From positions 19,744,001 through 19,808,000 of the forward strand of contig OX940869.1 in the NCBI GenBank assembly GCA_954871525.1: a stretch of 64,000 bases of DNA. Direction: 5' to 3'. Positions 10,800-24,478 of this stretch are shown here, piece by piece. Below the pieces are notes generated by a model. The model saw only the letters and a program-made list of their open reading frames with translations, was not told the origin of the DNA and did not search any database. This stretch comes from Parietaria judaica (taxonomy: Eukaryota; Streptophyta; Magnoliopsida; Rosales; Urticaceae). The position numbers and the translations under genes are program-made. Positions within the stretch are counted from its first letter, which is position 1, and the number at the start of each line of letters is the position of its first letter.

Positions 10800-13700
10800 A
10801 ACTGGGTTTTAAGAGAGCTCCAGTAATTTTTAATGCCAAAACTAACCCAATATATAATAATACCACCCTAATGAAGGTCTACCAACTCAAAGTTCATGAA
10901 GAACGCATCGTATTTGCTCTCGTAAGAAAACCAATTTTAACACTTTTCGGTAATGATTTTAACTCGTTAACGGCTTGATATAGAAAGCACGAGATAGTGC
11001 TTCCCTATTTAGGGATTAAAATAAGTAAATGTGATACAATTACACATTATTAACCATTTTGAAGTTCATTTTTTGTTTAAAATATCGTTTAATTAGGGTT
11101 CTTTGGCGTAAAATGGGAAAAAGACTCAGTTTTCTTTGGAGTACGTATTAATTGTTGAAAACTGGGTTTTAAGAGAGCTCCAGTAATTTTTAATGCCAAA
11201 ACTAACCCAATATATAATAATACCACCGTAATGAAGGTCTACCAACTCAAAGTTCATGAAGAACGCATCGTATTTGCTCTCGTAAGAAAACCAATTTTAA
11301 CACTTTTCGGTAATGATTTTAACTCGTTAACGGCTTGATATAGAAAGCACGAGATAGTGCTTCCCTATTTAGGGATTAAAATAAGTAAATGTGATACAAT
11401 TACACATTATTAAGCATTTTGAAGTTCATTTTTTGTTTAAAATATCGTTTAATTAGGGTTCTTTCGCGTAAAATGGGAAAAAGACTCAGTTTTCTTTGGA
11501 GCACGTATTAATTGTTGAAAACTGGGTTTTAAGAGAGCTCCAGTAATTTTTAATGCCAAAACTAACCCAATATATAATAATACCACCCTAATGAAGGTCT
11601 ACCAACTCAAAGTTCATGAAGAACGCATCGTATTTGCTCTCGTAAGAAAACCAATTTTAACACTTTTCGGTAATGATTTTAACTCGTTAACGGCTTGATA
11701 TAGAAAGCACGAGATAGTGCTTCCCTATTTAGGGATTAAAATAAGTAAATGTGATACAATTACACATTATTAAGCATTTTGAAGTTCATTTTTTGTTTAA
11801 AATATCGTTTAATTAGGGTTCTTTCGCGTAAAATGGGAAAAAGACTCAGTTTTCTTTGGAGCACGTATTAATTGTTGAAAACTGGGTTTTAAGAGAGCTC
11901 CAGTAATTTTTAATGCCAAAACTAACCCAATATATAATAATACCACCCTAATGAAGGTCTACCAACTCAAAGTTCATGAAGAACGCATCGTATTTGCTCT
12001 CGTAAGAAAACCAATTTTAACACTTTTCGGTAATGATTTTAACTCGTTAATGGGTTGATATAGAAAGTACGAGATAGTGCTTCCCTATTTAGGGATTAAA
12101 ATAAGTAAATGTGATACAATTACACATTATTAAGCATTTTGAAGTTCATTTTTTGTTTAAAATATCGTTTAATTAGGGTTCTTTCGCGTAAAATGGGAAA
12201 AAGACTAAGTTTTCTTTGGAGCACGTATTAATTGTTGAAAACTGGGTTTTAAAAGAGCTCCATAAATTTTTAATGCCAAAACTAACCCAATATATAATAA
12301 TACCATCGTAATGAAGGTCTACCAACTCAAAGTTCATGAAGAACGCATCGTATTTGCTCTCGTAAGAAAACCAATTTTAACACTTTTCGGTAATGATTTT
12401 AACTCGTTAACGGCTTGATATAGAAAGCACGAGATAGTGCTTCCCTATTTAGGGATTAAAATAAGTAAATGTGATACAATTACACATTATTAACCATTTT
12501 GAAGTTCATTTTTTGTTTAAAATATCGTTTAATTAGGGTTCTTTCGCGTAAAATGGGAAAAAGACTCAGTTTTCTTTGGAGCACGTATTAATTGTTGAAA
12601 ACTGGGTTTTAAGAGAGCTCCAGTATTTTTAATTCCAAAACTAACCCAATATATAATAATACCACCCTAATGAAGGTCTACCAACTCAAAGTTCATGAAG
12701 AACGCATCGTATTTGCTCTCGTAAGAAAACCAATTTTAACACTTTTCGGTAATGATTTTAACTCGTTAACGGCTTGATATGGAAAGCACGAGATAGTGCT
12801 TCCCTATTTAGGGATTAAAATAAGTAAATGTGATACAATTACACATTATTAAGCATTTTGAAGTTCATTTTTTGTTTAAAATATCGTTTAATTAGGGTTC
12901 TTTCGCGTAAAATGGGAAAAAGACTCAGTTTTCTTTGGAGCACGTATTAATTGTTGAAAACTGGGTTTTAAAAGAGCTCCAGAAATTTTTAATGCCAAAA
13001 CTAACCCAATATATAATAATACCACCCTAATGAAGGTCTAGCAACTCAAAGTTCATGAAGAACGCATCGTATTTGCTCTCGTAAGAAAACCAATTTTAAC
13101 ACTTTTCGGTAATGATTTTAACTCGTTAACGGCTTGATATAGAAAGCACGAGATAGTGCTTCCCTATTTAGGGATTAAAATAAGGAAATGTGATACAATT
13201 ACACATTATTAAGCATTTTGAAGTTCATTTTTTGTTTAAAATATCGTTTAATTAGGGTTCTTTCGCGTAAAATGGGAAAAAGACTCAGTTTTCTTTGGAG
13301 CACGTATTAATTGTTGAAAACTGGGTTTTAAAAGAGCTCCAGAAATTTTTAATGCCAAAACTAACCCAATATATAATAATACCACCCTAATGAAGGTCTA
13401 GCAACTCAAAGTTCATGAAGAACGCATCGTATTTGCTCTCGTAAGAAAACCAATTTTAACACTTTTCGGTAATGATTTTAACTCGTTAACGGCTTGATAT
13501 AGAAAGTACGAGATAGTGCTTCCCTATTTAGGGATTAAAATAAGTAAATGTGATACAATTACACATTATTAAGCATTTTGAAGTTCATTTTTTGTTTAAA
13601 ATATCGTTTAATTAGGGTTCTTTCGCGTAAAATGGGAAAAAGACTCAGTTTTCTTTGGAGCACGTATTAATTGTTGAAAACTGGGTTTTAAAAGAGCTCC

Positions 13701-14038
13701 AGAAATTTTTAATGCCAAAACTAACCCAATATATAATAATACCACCCTAATGAAGGTCTAGCAACTCAAAGTTCATGAAGAACGCATCGTATTTGCTCTC
13801 GTAAGAAAACCAATTTTAACACTTTTCGGTAATGATTTTAACTCGTTAACGGCTTGATATAGAAAGTACGAGATAGTGCTTCCCTATTTAGGGATTAAAA
13901 TAAGTAAATGTGATACAATTACACATTATTAAGCATTTTGAAGTTCATTTTTTGTTTAAAATATCGTTTAATTAGGGTTCTTTCGCGTAAAATGGGAAAA
14001 AGACTCAGTTTTCTTTGGAGCACGTATTAATTGTTGAA
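10800..14038 (+). repeat. 9-monomer HOR, copy 2 (M31-M39)
   Basis: This block repeats M22-M30 in order, including the 359-bp monomer at 12600. Few differences are seen, the clearest in M34 (TTAATGGGTTG for TTAACGGCTTG, and AGTACG for AGCACG). It shows that the 9-monomer unit was built by adding new monomer types to part of the older 8-monomer HOR before it was doubled. Confidence 0.93.
12600..12958 (+). repeat. 359-bp monomer M36
   Basis: Same deletion and same ATGGAAAG variant as M27, exactly one 9-monomer unit (3239 bp) downstream. Confidence 0.95.
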
Positions 14039-15118
14039 AACTGGGTTTTAAGAGAGCTCCAGTAATTTTTAATGCCAAAACTAACCCAATATATAATAAT
14101 ACCACCCTAATGAAGGTCTACCAACTCAAAGTTCATGAAGAACGCATCGTATTTGCTCTCGTAAGAAAACCAATTTTAACACTTTTCGGTAATGATTTTA
14201 ACTCGTTAACGGCTTGATATAGAAAGCACGAGATAGTGCTTCCCTATTTAGGGATTAAAATAAGTAAATGTGATACAATTACACATTATTAAGCATTTTG
14301 AAGTTCATTTTTTGTTTAAAATATTGTTTAATTAGGGTTCTTTCGCGTAAAATGGGAAAAAGACTCAGTTTTCTTTGGAGCACGTATTAATTGTTGAAAA
14401 CTGGGTTTTAAGAGAGCTCCAGTAATTTTTAATGCCAAAACTAACCCAATATATAATAATACCACCCTAATGAAGGTCTACCAACTCAAAGTTCATGAAG
14501 AACGCATCGTATTTGCTCTCGTAAGAAAACCAATTTTAACACTTTTCGGTAATGATTTTAACTCGTTAACGGCTTGATATAGAAAGCACGAGATAGTGCT
14601 TCCCTATTTAGGGATTAAAATAAGAAAATGTGATACAATTACACATTATTAAGCATTTTGAAGTTCATTTTTTGTTTAAAATATCGTTTAATTAGGGTTC
14701 TTTCGCGTAAAATGGGAAAAAGACTCAGTTTTCTTTTGAGCACGTATTAATTGTTGAAAACTGGGTTTTAAGAGAGCTCCAGTAATTTTTAATGCCAAAA
14801 CTAACCCAATATATAATAATACCACCCTAATGAAGGTCTAGCAACTCAAAGTTCATGAAGAACGCATCGTATTTGCTCTCGTAAGAAAACCAATTTTAAC
14901 ACTTTTCGGTAATGATTTTAACTCGTTAACGGCTTGATATAGAAAGTACGAGATAGTGCTTCCCTATTTAGGGATTAAAATAAGTAAATGTGATACAATT
15001 ACACATTATTAAGCATTTTGAAGTTCATTTTTTGTTTAAAATATCGTTTAATTAGGGTTCTTTCGCGTAAAATGGCAAAAAGACTCAGTTTTCTTTGGAG
15101 CACGAATTAATTGTTGAA
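14039..15118 (+). repeat. Transition monomers M40-M42
   Basis: M40 resembles the older M6 type with a private AATATTG. M41 introduces AAGAAAATG with TCTTTTGAG. M42 introduces the TGGCAAAA / CACGAATT ending. The last two types dominate the array from about 21 kb, so this is the first appearance of the later monomer families. Confidence 0.75.
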
Positions 15119-18100
15119 AACTGGATTTTAAGAGAGCTCCAGCAAGTTTTAATGCCAAAACTAACCCAATATATAATAATACCACCCTAATGAAGGTCTA
15201 CCAACTCAAAGTTCATGAAGAACGCATCGTATTTGCTCTCGTAAGAAAACCAATTTTAACACTTTTCGGTAATGATTTTAACTCGTTAACGGCTTGATAT
15301 AGAAAGTACGAGATAGTGCTTCCCTATTTAGGGATTAAAATAAGTAAATGTGATACAATTACACATTATTAAGCATTTTGAAGTTCATTTTTTGTTTAAA
15401 ATATCGTTTAATTAGGGTTCCTTCGCGTAAAATGGGAAAAAGACTCAGTTTTCTTTGGAGCACGTATTAATTGTTGAAAACTGGGTTTTAAAAGAGCTCC
15501 AGAAATTTTTAATGCCAAAACTAACCCAATATATAATAATACCATCGTAATGAAGGTCTACCAACTCAAATTTCATGAAGAACGCATCGTATTTGCTCTC
15601 GTAAGAAAACCAATTTTAACACTTTTCGGTAATGATTTTAACTCGTTAACGGCTTGATATAGAAAGCACGAGATAGTGCTTCCCTATTTAGGGATTAAAA
15701 TAAGTAAATGTGATACAATTACACATTATTAAGCATTTTGAAGTTCATTTTTTTTTTAAAATATCGTTTAATTAGGGTTCTTTCGCGTAAAATGGCAAAA
15801 AGACTCAGTTTTCTTTGGAGCACGAATTAATTGTTGAAAACTGGATTTTAAGAGAGCTCCAGCAAGTTTTAATGCCAAAACTAACCCAATATATAATAAT
15901 ACCATCGTAATGAAGGTCTACCAACTCAAAGTTCATGAAGAACGCATCGTATTTGCTCTCGTAAGAAAACCAATTTTAACACTTTTCGGTAATGATTTTA
16001 ACTCGTTAACGGCTTGATATAGAAAGCACGAGATAGTGCTTCCCTATTTAGGGATTAAAATAAGTAAATGTGATACAATTACACATTATTAACCATTTTG
16101 AAGTTCATTTTTTGTTTAAAATATCGTTTAATTAGGGTTCTTTCGCGTAAAATGGGAAAAAGACTCAGTTTTCTTTGGAGCACGTATTAATTGTTGAAAA
16201 CTGGGTTTTAAAAGAGCTCCAGAAATTTTTAATGCCAAAACTAACCCAATATATAATAATACCACCCTAATGAAGGTCTAGCAACTCAAAGTTCATGAAG
16301 AACGCATCGTATTTGCTCTCGTAAGAAAACCAATTTTAACACTTTTCGGTAATGATTTTAACTCGTTAACGGCTTGATATAGAAAGTACGAGATAGTGCT
16401 TCCCTATTTAGGGATTAAAATAAGTAAATGTGATACAATTACACATTATTAAGCATTTTGAAGTACATTTTTTGTTTAAAATATCGTTTAATTAGGGTTC
16501 TTTCGCGTAAAATGGCAAAAAGACTCAGTATTCTTTGGAGCACGAATTAATTGTTGAAAACTGGATTTTAAGAGAGCTCCAGCAAGTTTTAATGCCAAAA
16601 CTAACCCAATATATAATAATACCACCGTAATGAAGGTCTACCAACTCAAAGTTCATGAAGAACGCATCGTATTTGCTCTCGTAAGAAAACCAATTTTAAC
16701 ACTTTTCGGTAATGATTTTAACTCGTTAACGGCTTGATATAGAAAGTACGAGATAGTGCTTCCCTATTTAGGGATTAAAATAAGTAAATGTGATACAATT
16801 ACACATTATTAAGCATTTTGAAGTTCATTTTTTGTTTAAAATATCGTTTAATTAGGGTTCTTTCGCGTAAAATGGGAAAAAGACTCAGTTTTCTTTGGAG
16901 CACGTATTAATTGTTGAAAACTGGGTTTTAAAAGAGCTCCAGAAATTTTTAATGCCAAAACTAACCCAATATATAATAATACCATCGTAATGAAGGTCTA
17001 CCAACTCAAAGTTCATGAAGAACGCATCGTATTTGCTCTCGTAAGAAAACCAATTTTTAACACTTTTCGGTAATGATTTTAACTCGTTAACGGCTTGATA
17101 TAGAAAGCACGAGATAGTGCTTCCCTATTTAGGGATTAAAATAAGTAAATGTGATACAATTACACATTATTAAGCATTTTGAAGTTCATTTTTTGTTTAA
17201 AATATCGTTTAATTAGGGTTCTTTCGCGTAAAATGGCAAAAAGACTCAGTTTTCTTTGGAGCACGAATTAATTGTTGAAAACTGGATTTTAAGAGAGCTC
17301 CAGCAAGTTTTAATGCCAAAACTAACCCAATATATAATAATACCATCGTAATGAAGGTCTACCAACTCAAAGTTCATGAAGAACGCATCGTATTTGCTCT
17401 CGTAAGAAAACCAATTTTAACACTTTTCGGTAATGATTTTAACTCGTTAACGGCTTGATATAGAAAGCACGAGATAGTGCTTCCCTATTTAGGGATTAAA
17501 ATAAGTAAATGTGATACAATTACACATTATTAACCATTTTGAAGTTCATTTTTTGTTTAAAATATCGTTTAATTAGGGTTCTTTCGCGTAAAATGGGAAA
17601 AAGACTCAGTTTTCTTTGGAGCACGTATTAATTGTTGAAAACTGGGTTTTAAAAGAGCTCCATAAATTTTTAATGCCAAAACTAACCCAATATATAATAA
17701 TACCACCCTAATGAAGGTCTAGCAACTCAAAGTTCATGAAGAACGCATCGTATTTGCTCTCGTAAGAAAACCAATTTTAACACTTTTCGGTAATGATTTT
17801 AACTCGTTAACGGCTTGATATAGAAAGTACGAGATAGTGCTTCCCTATTTAGGGATTAAAATAAGTAAATGTGATACAATTACACATTATTAAGCATTTT
17901 GAAGTTCATTTTTTGTTTAAAATATCGTTTAATTAGGGTTCTTTCGCGTAAAATGGCAAAAAGACTCAGTATTCTTTGGAGCACGAATTAATTGTTGAAA
18001 ACTGGATTTTAAGAGAGCTCCAGCAAGTTTTAATGCCAAAACTAACCCAATATATAATAATACCACCCTAATGAAGGTCTAGCAACTTAAAGTTCATGAA

Positions 18101-20879
18101 GAACGCATCGTATTTGCTCTCGTAAGAAAACCAATTTTAACACTTTTCGATAATGATTTTAACTCGTTAACGGCTTGATATAGAAAGTACGAGATAGTGC
18201 TTCCCTATTTAGGGATTAAAATAAGTAAATGTGATACAATTACACATTATTAAGCATTTTGAAGTTCATTTTTTGTTTAAAATATCGTTTAATTAGGGTT
18301 CTTTCGCGTAAAATGGCAAAAAGACTCAGTTTTCTTTGGAGCACGAATTAATTGTTGAAAACTGGATTTTAAGAGAGCTCCAGCAAGTTTTAATGCCAAA
18401 ACTAACCCAATATAGAATAATACCATCGTAATGAAGGTCTACCAACTCAAAGTTCATGAAGAACGCATCGTATTTGCTCTCGTAAGAAAACCAATTTTAA
18501 CACTTTTCGGTAATGATTTTAACTCGTTAACGGCTTGATATAGAAAGCACGAGATAGTGCTTCCCTATTTAGGGATTAAAATAAGTAAATGTGATACAAT
18601 TACACATTATTAACCATTTTGAAGTTCATTTTTTGTTTAAAATATCGTTTAATTAGGGTTCTTTCGCGTAAAATGGGAAAAAGACTCAGTTTTCTTTGGA
18701 GCACGTATTAATTGTTGAAAACTGGGTTTTAAGAGAGCTCCAGTAATTTTTAATGCCAAAACTAACCCAATATATAATAATACCACCCTAATGAAGGTCT
18801 ACCAACTCAAAGTTCATGAAGAACGCATCGTATTTGCTCTCGTAAGAAAACCAATTTTAACACTTTTCGGTAATGATTTTAACTCGTTAACGGCTTGATA
18901 TAGAAAGCACGAGATAGTGCTTCCCTATTTAGGGATTAAAATAAGTAAATGTGATACAATTACACATTATTAAGCATTTTGAAGTTCATTTTTTGTTTAA
19001 AATATCGTTTAATTAGGGTTCTTTCGCGTAAAATGGGAAAAAGACTCAGTTTTCTTTGGAGCACGTATTAATTGTTGAAAACTGGGTTTTAAAAGAGCTC
19101 CAGAAATTTTTAATGCCAAAACTAACCCAATATATAATAATACCACCCTAATGAAGGTCTAGCAACTCAAAGTTCATGAAGAACGCATCGTATTTGCTCT
19201 CGTAAGAAAACCAATTTTAACACTTTTCGGTAATGATTTTAACTCGTTAACGACTTGATATAGAAAGTACGAGATAGTGCTTCCCTATTTAGGGATTAAA
19301 ATAAGTAAATGTGATACAATTACACATTATTAAGCATTTTGAAGTTCATTTTTTGTTTAAAATATCGTTTAATTAGGGTTCTTTCGCGTAAAATGGCAAA
19401 AAGACTCAGTATTCTTTGGAGCACGAATTAATTGTTGAAAACTGGATTTTAAGAGAGCTCCAGCAAGTTTTAATGGCAAAACTAACCCAATATATAATAA
19501 TACCACCCTAATGAAGGTCTACCAACTCAAAGTTCATGAAGAACGCATCGTATTTGCTCTCGTAAGAAAACCAATTTTAACACTTTTCGGTAATGATTTT
19601 AACTCGTTAACGGCTTGATATAGAAAGTACGAGATAGTGCTTCCCTATTTAGGGATTAAAATAAGTAAATGTGATACAATTACACATTATTAAGCATTTT
19701 GAAGTTCATTTTTTGTTTAAAATATCGTTTAATTAGGGTTCTTTCGCGTAAAATGGGAAAAAGACTCAGTTTTCTTTGGAGCACGTATTAATTGTTGAAA
19801 ACTGGGTTTTAAAAGAGCTCCAGAAATTTTTAATGCCAAAACTAACCCAATATATAATAATACCATCGTAATGAAGGTCTACCAACTCAAAGTTCATGAA
19901 GAACGCATCGTATTTGCTCTCGTAAGAAAACCAATTTTAACACTTTTCGGTAATGATTTTAACTCGTTAACGGCTTGATATAGAAAGCACGAGATAGTGC
20001 TTCCCTATTTAGGGATTAAAATAAGTAAATGTGATACAATTACACATTATTAAGCATTTTGAAGTTCATTTTTTGTTTAAAATATCGTTTAATTAGGGTT
20101 CTTTCGCGTAAAATGGCAAAAAGACTCAGTTTTCTTTGGAGCACGAATTAATTGTTGAAAACTGGATTTTAAGAGAGCTCCAGCAAGTTTTAATGCCAAA
20201 ACTAACCCAATATATAATAATACCATCGTAATGAAGGTCTACCAACTCAAAGTTCATGAAGAACGCATCGTATTTGCTCTCGTAAGAAAACCAATTTTAA
20301 CACTTTTCGGTAATGATTTTAACTCGTTAACGGCTTGATATAGAAAGCACGAGATAGTGCTTCCCTATTTAGGGATTAAAATAAGTAAATGTGATACAAT
20401 TACACATTATTAATCATTTTGAAGTTCATTTTTTGTTTAAAATATCGTTTAATTAGGGTTCTTTCGCGTAAAATGGGAAAAAGACTCAGTTTTCTTTGGA
20501 GCACGTATTAATTGTTGAAAACTGGGTTTTAAAAGAGCTCCAGAAATTTTTAATGCCAAAACTAACCCAATATATAATAATACCACCCTAATGAAGGTCT
20601 AGCAACTCAAAGTTCATGAAGAACGCATCGTATTTGCTCTCGTAAGAAAACCAATTTTAACACTTTTCGGTAATGATTTTAACTCGTTAACGGCTTGATA
20701 TAGAAAGTACGAGATAGTGCTTCCCTATTTAGGGATTAAAATAAGTAAATGTGATACAATTACACATTATTAAGCATTTTGAAGTTCATTTTTTGTTTAA
20801 AATATCGTTTAATTAGGGTTCTTTCGCGTAAAATGGCAAAAAGACTCAGTATTCTTTGGAGCACGAATTAATTGTTGAA
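15119..20879 (+). repeat. 4-monomer HOR domain (M43-M58)
   Basis: Period about 1440 bp. The four types are: (a) CTGGATTTT start, AGTACG, TGGG ending; (b) CCAGAAATT start, ACCATCG, TGGC ending; (c) CTGGATTTT start, ACCATCG, TTAACC, TGGG ending; (d) CCAGAAATT or CCATAAATT start, TAGCAACT, AGTACG, TGGC ending with CAGTATTC. Clear copies are M43-M46, M47-M50 and M55-M58. M51-M54 are irregular, and M53 is an older M6-type monomer. The two alternating starts make this a dimer of dimers. Confidence 0.85.
16919..17279 (+). repeat. 361-bp monomer M48
   Basis: The only insertion in the array: one extra T in the T run at about 17054-17058 (CAATTTTTAAC). It is not shared by its 4-monomer partners M44 and M56, so it is young or a base-call error in a homopolymer. 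Confidence 0.9.
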
Positions 20880-21599
20880 AACTGGATTTTAAGAGAGCTC
20901 CAGCAAGTTTTAATGCCAAAACTAACCAAATATATAATAATACCACCGTAATGAAGGTCTACCAACTCAAAGTTCATGAAGAACGCATCGTATTTGCTCT
21001 CGTAAGAAAACCAATTTTAACACTTCTCGGTAATGATTTTAACTCGTTAACGGCTTGATATAGAAAGTACGAGATAGTGCTTCCCTATTTAGGGATTAAA
21101 ATAAGTTAATGTGATACAATTACACATTATTAAGCATTTTGAAGTTCATTTTTTGTTTAAAATATCGTTTAATTAGGGTTCTTTCGCGTAAAATGGCAAA
21201 AAGACTCAGTATTCTTTGGAGCACGAATTAATTGTTGAAAACTGGATTTTAAGAGAGCTCCAGCAAGTTTTAATGCCAAAACTAACCAAATATATAATAA
21301 TACCACCGTAATGAAGGTCTACCAACTCAAAGTTCATGAAGAACGCATCGTATTTGCTCTCGTAAGAAAACCAATTTTAACACTTCTCGGTAATGATTTT
21401 AACTCGTTAACGGCTTGATATAGAAAGTACGAGATAGTGCTTCCCTATTTAGGGATTAAAATAAGTAAATGTGATACAATTACACATTATTAACCATTTT
21501 GAAGTTCATTTTTTGTTTAAAATATCGTTTAATTAGGGTTCTTTCGCGTAAAATGGGAAAAAGACTCAGTTTTCATTGGAGCACGTATTAATTGTTGAA
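20880..21599 (+). repeat. Locally doubled monomer (M59-M60)
   Basis: Two adjacent monomers share the rare pair ACCAAATAT and CACTTCTCGG. The left parts are alike, while the right parts differ (AAGTTAATG, TGGC ending against AAGTAAATG, TTAACC, TGGG ending). This is consistent with a one-unit slip or unequal exchange. The CACTTCTCGG type reappears at M73 and M81. Confidence 0.75.
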
Positions 21600-24478
21600 A
21601 ACTGGGTTTTAAGAGAGCTCCAGTAAGTTTTAATGCCAAAACTAACCCAATATATAATAATACAACCCTAATGAAGGTCTAGCAACTCAAAGTTCATGAA
21701 GAACGCATCGTATTTGCTCTCGTAAGAAAACCAATTTTAACACTTTTCGGTAATGATTTTAACTCGTTAACGGCTTGATATAGAAAGCACGAGATAGTGC
21801 TTCCCTATTTAGGGATTAAAATAAGAAAATGTGATACAATTACACATTATTAAGCATTTTGAAGTTCATTTTTTGTTTAAAATATCGTTTAATTAGGGTT
21901 CTTTCGCGTAAAATGGGAAAAAGACTCAGTTTTCTTTTGAGCACGTATTAATTGTTGAAAACTGGGTTTTAAGAGAGCTCCAGTAAGTTTTAATGCCAAA
22001 ACTAACCCAATATATAATAATACCACCCTAATGAAGGTCTAGCAACTCAAAGTTCATGAAGAACGCATCGTATTTGCTCTCGTAAGAAAACCAATTTTAA
22101 CACTTTTCGGTAATGATTTTAACTCGTTAACGGCTTGATATAGAAAGTACGAGATAGTGCTTCCCTATTTAGGGATTAAAATAAGTAAATGTGATACAAT
22201 TACACATTATTAAGCATTTTGAAGTTCATTTTTTGTTTAAAATATCGTTTAATTAGGGTTCTTTCGCGTAAAATGGCAAAAAGACTCAGTTTTCTTTGGA
22301 GCACGAATTAATTGTTGAAAACTGGATTTTAAGAGAGCTCCAGCAAGTTTTAATGCCAAAACTAACCCAATATATAATAATACCACCCTAATGAAGGTCT
22401 ACCAACTCAAAGTTCATGAAGAACGCATCGTATTTGCTCTCGTAAGAAAACCAATTTTAACACGTTTCGGTAATGATTTTAACTCGTTAACGGCTTGATA
22501 TAGAAAGTACGAGATAGTGCTTCCCTATTTAGGGATTAAAATAAGTAAATGTGATACAATTACACATTATTAAGCATTTTGAAGTTCATTTTTTGTTTAA
22601 AATATCGTTTAATTAGGGTTCTTTCGCGTAAAATGGGAAAAAGACTCAGTTTTCATTGGAGCACGTATTAATTGTTGAAAACTGGGTTTTAAGAGAGCTC
22701 CGGTAAGTTTTAATGCCAAAACTAACCCAATATATAATAATACAACCCTAATGAAGGTCTAGCAACTCAAAGTTCATGAAGAACGCATCGTATTTGCTCT
22801 CGTAAGAAAACCAATTTTAACACTTTTCGGTAATGATTTTAACTCGTTAACGGCTTGATATAGAAAGCAAGAGATAGTGCTTCCCTATTTAGGGATTAAA
22901 ATAAGAAAATGTGATACAATTACACATTATTAAGCATTTTGAAGTTCATTTTTTGTTTAAAATATCGTTTAATTAGGGTTCTTTCGCGTAAAATGGGAAA
23001 AAGACTCAGTTTTCTTTTGAGCACGTATTAATTGTTGAAAACTGGGTTTTAAGAGAGCTCCAGTAAGTTTTAATGCCAAAACTAACCCAATATATAATAA
23101 TACCACCCTAATGAAGGTCTAGCAAATCAAAGTTCATGCAGAACGCATCGTATTTGCTCTCGTAAGAAAACCAATTTTAACACTTTTCGGTAATGATTTT
23201 AACTCGTTAACGGCTTGATATAGAAAGTACGAGATAGTGCTTCCCTATTTAGGGATTAAAATAAGTAAATGTGATACAATTACACATTATTAAGCATTTT
23301 GAAGTTCATTTTTTGTTTAAAATATCGTTTAATTAGGGTTCTTTCGCGTAAAATGGGAAAAAGACTCAGTTTTCATTGGAGCACGTATTAATTGTTGAAA
23401 ACTGGGTTTTAAGAGAGCTCCAGTAAGTTTTAATGCCAAAACTAACCCAATATATAATAATACAACCCTAATGAAGGTCTAGCAACTCAAAGTTCATGAA
23501 GAACGCATCGTATTTGCTCTCGTAAGAAAACCAATTTTAACACTTTTCGGTAATGATTTTAACTCGTTAACGGCTTGATATAGAAAGCAAGAGATAGTGC
23601 TTCCCTATTTAGGGATTAAAATAAGTAAATGTGATACAATTACACATTATTAAGCATTTTGAAGTTCATTTTTTGTTTAAAATATCGTTTAATTAGGGTT
23701 CTTTCGCGTAAAATGGGAAAAAGACTCAGTTTTCTTTTGAGCACGTATTAATTGTTGAAAACTGGGTTTTAAGAGAGCTCCAGTAAGTTTTAATGCCAAA
23801 ACTAACCCAATATATAATAATACCACCCTAATGAAGGTCTAGCAAATCAAAGTTCATGCAGAACGCATCGTATTTGCTCTCGTAAGAAAACCAATTTTAA
23901 CACTTTTCGGTAATGATTTTAACTCGTTAACGGCTTGATATAGAAAGTACGAGATAGTGCTTCCCTATTTAGGGATTAAAATAAGTAAATGTGATACAAT
24001 TACACATTATTAAGCATTTTGAAGTTCATTTTTTGTTTAAAATATCGTTTAATTAGGGTTCTTTCGCGTAAAATGGCAAAAAGACTCAGTTTTCTTTGGA
24101 GCACGAATTAATTGTTGAAAACTGGATTTTAAGAGAGCTCCAGCAAGTTTTAATGCCAAAACTAACCCAATATATAATAATACCACCCTAATGAAGGTCT
24201 ACCAACTCAAAGTTCATGAAGAACGCATCGTATTTGCTCTCGTAAGAAAACCAATTTTAACACTTTTCGGTAATGATTTTAACTCGTTAACGGCTTGATA
24301 TAGAAAGTACGAGATAGTGCTTCCCTATTTAGGGATTAAAATAAGTAAATGTGATACAATTACACATTATTAAGCATTTTGAAGTTCATTTTTGTTTAAA
24401 ATATCGTTTAATTAGGGTTCTTTCGCGTAAAATGGGAAAAAGACTCAGTTTTCATTGGAGCACGTATTAATTGTTGAA
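21600..24478 (+). repeat. 2-monomer alternation (M61-M68)
   Basis: Monomers with ACAACCCT, AAGAAAATG (or AAGTAAATG) and TCTTTTGAG alternate with monomers carrying TAGCAACT or TAGCAAATC and AGTACG. M64-M65 and M66-M67 are close to a 720-bp tandem pair that share AGCAAGAG and CATGCAG. CTGGATTTT-start monomers (M63, M68) interrupt the pairs. Confidence 0.8.
24120..24478 (+). repeat. 359-bp monomer M68
   Basis: The six-T run after GTTCA is five T here (about 24388-24393). This is a single-copy homopolymer change and could be a sequencing error. Confidence 0.9.

Noticed and set aside
17054..17058. Single-base homopolymer changes (also near 24390) as biological events
   Set aside because: One extra or missing T in a T run, not shared with HOR partners, is the typical long-read error. 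I do not treat them as informative, unlike the shared deletions at M27/M36 and M95/M165.
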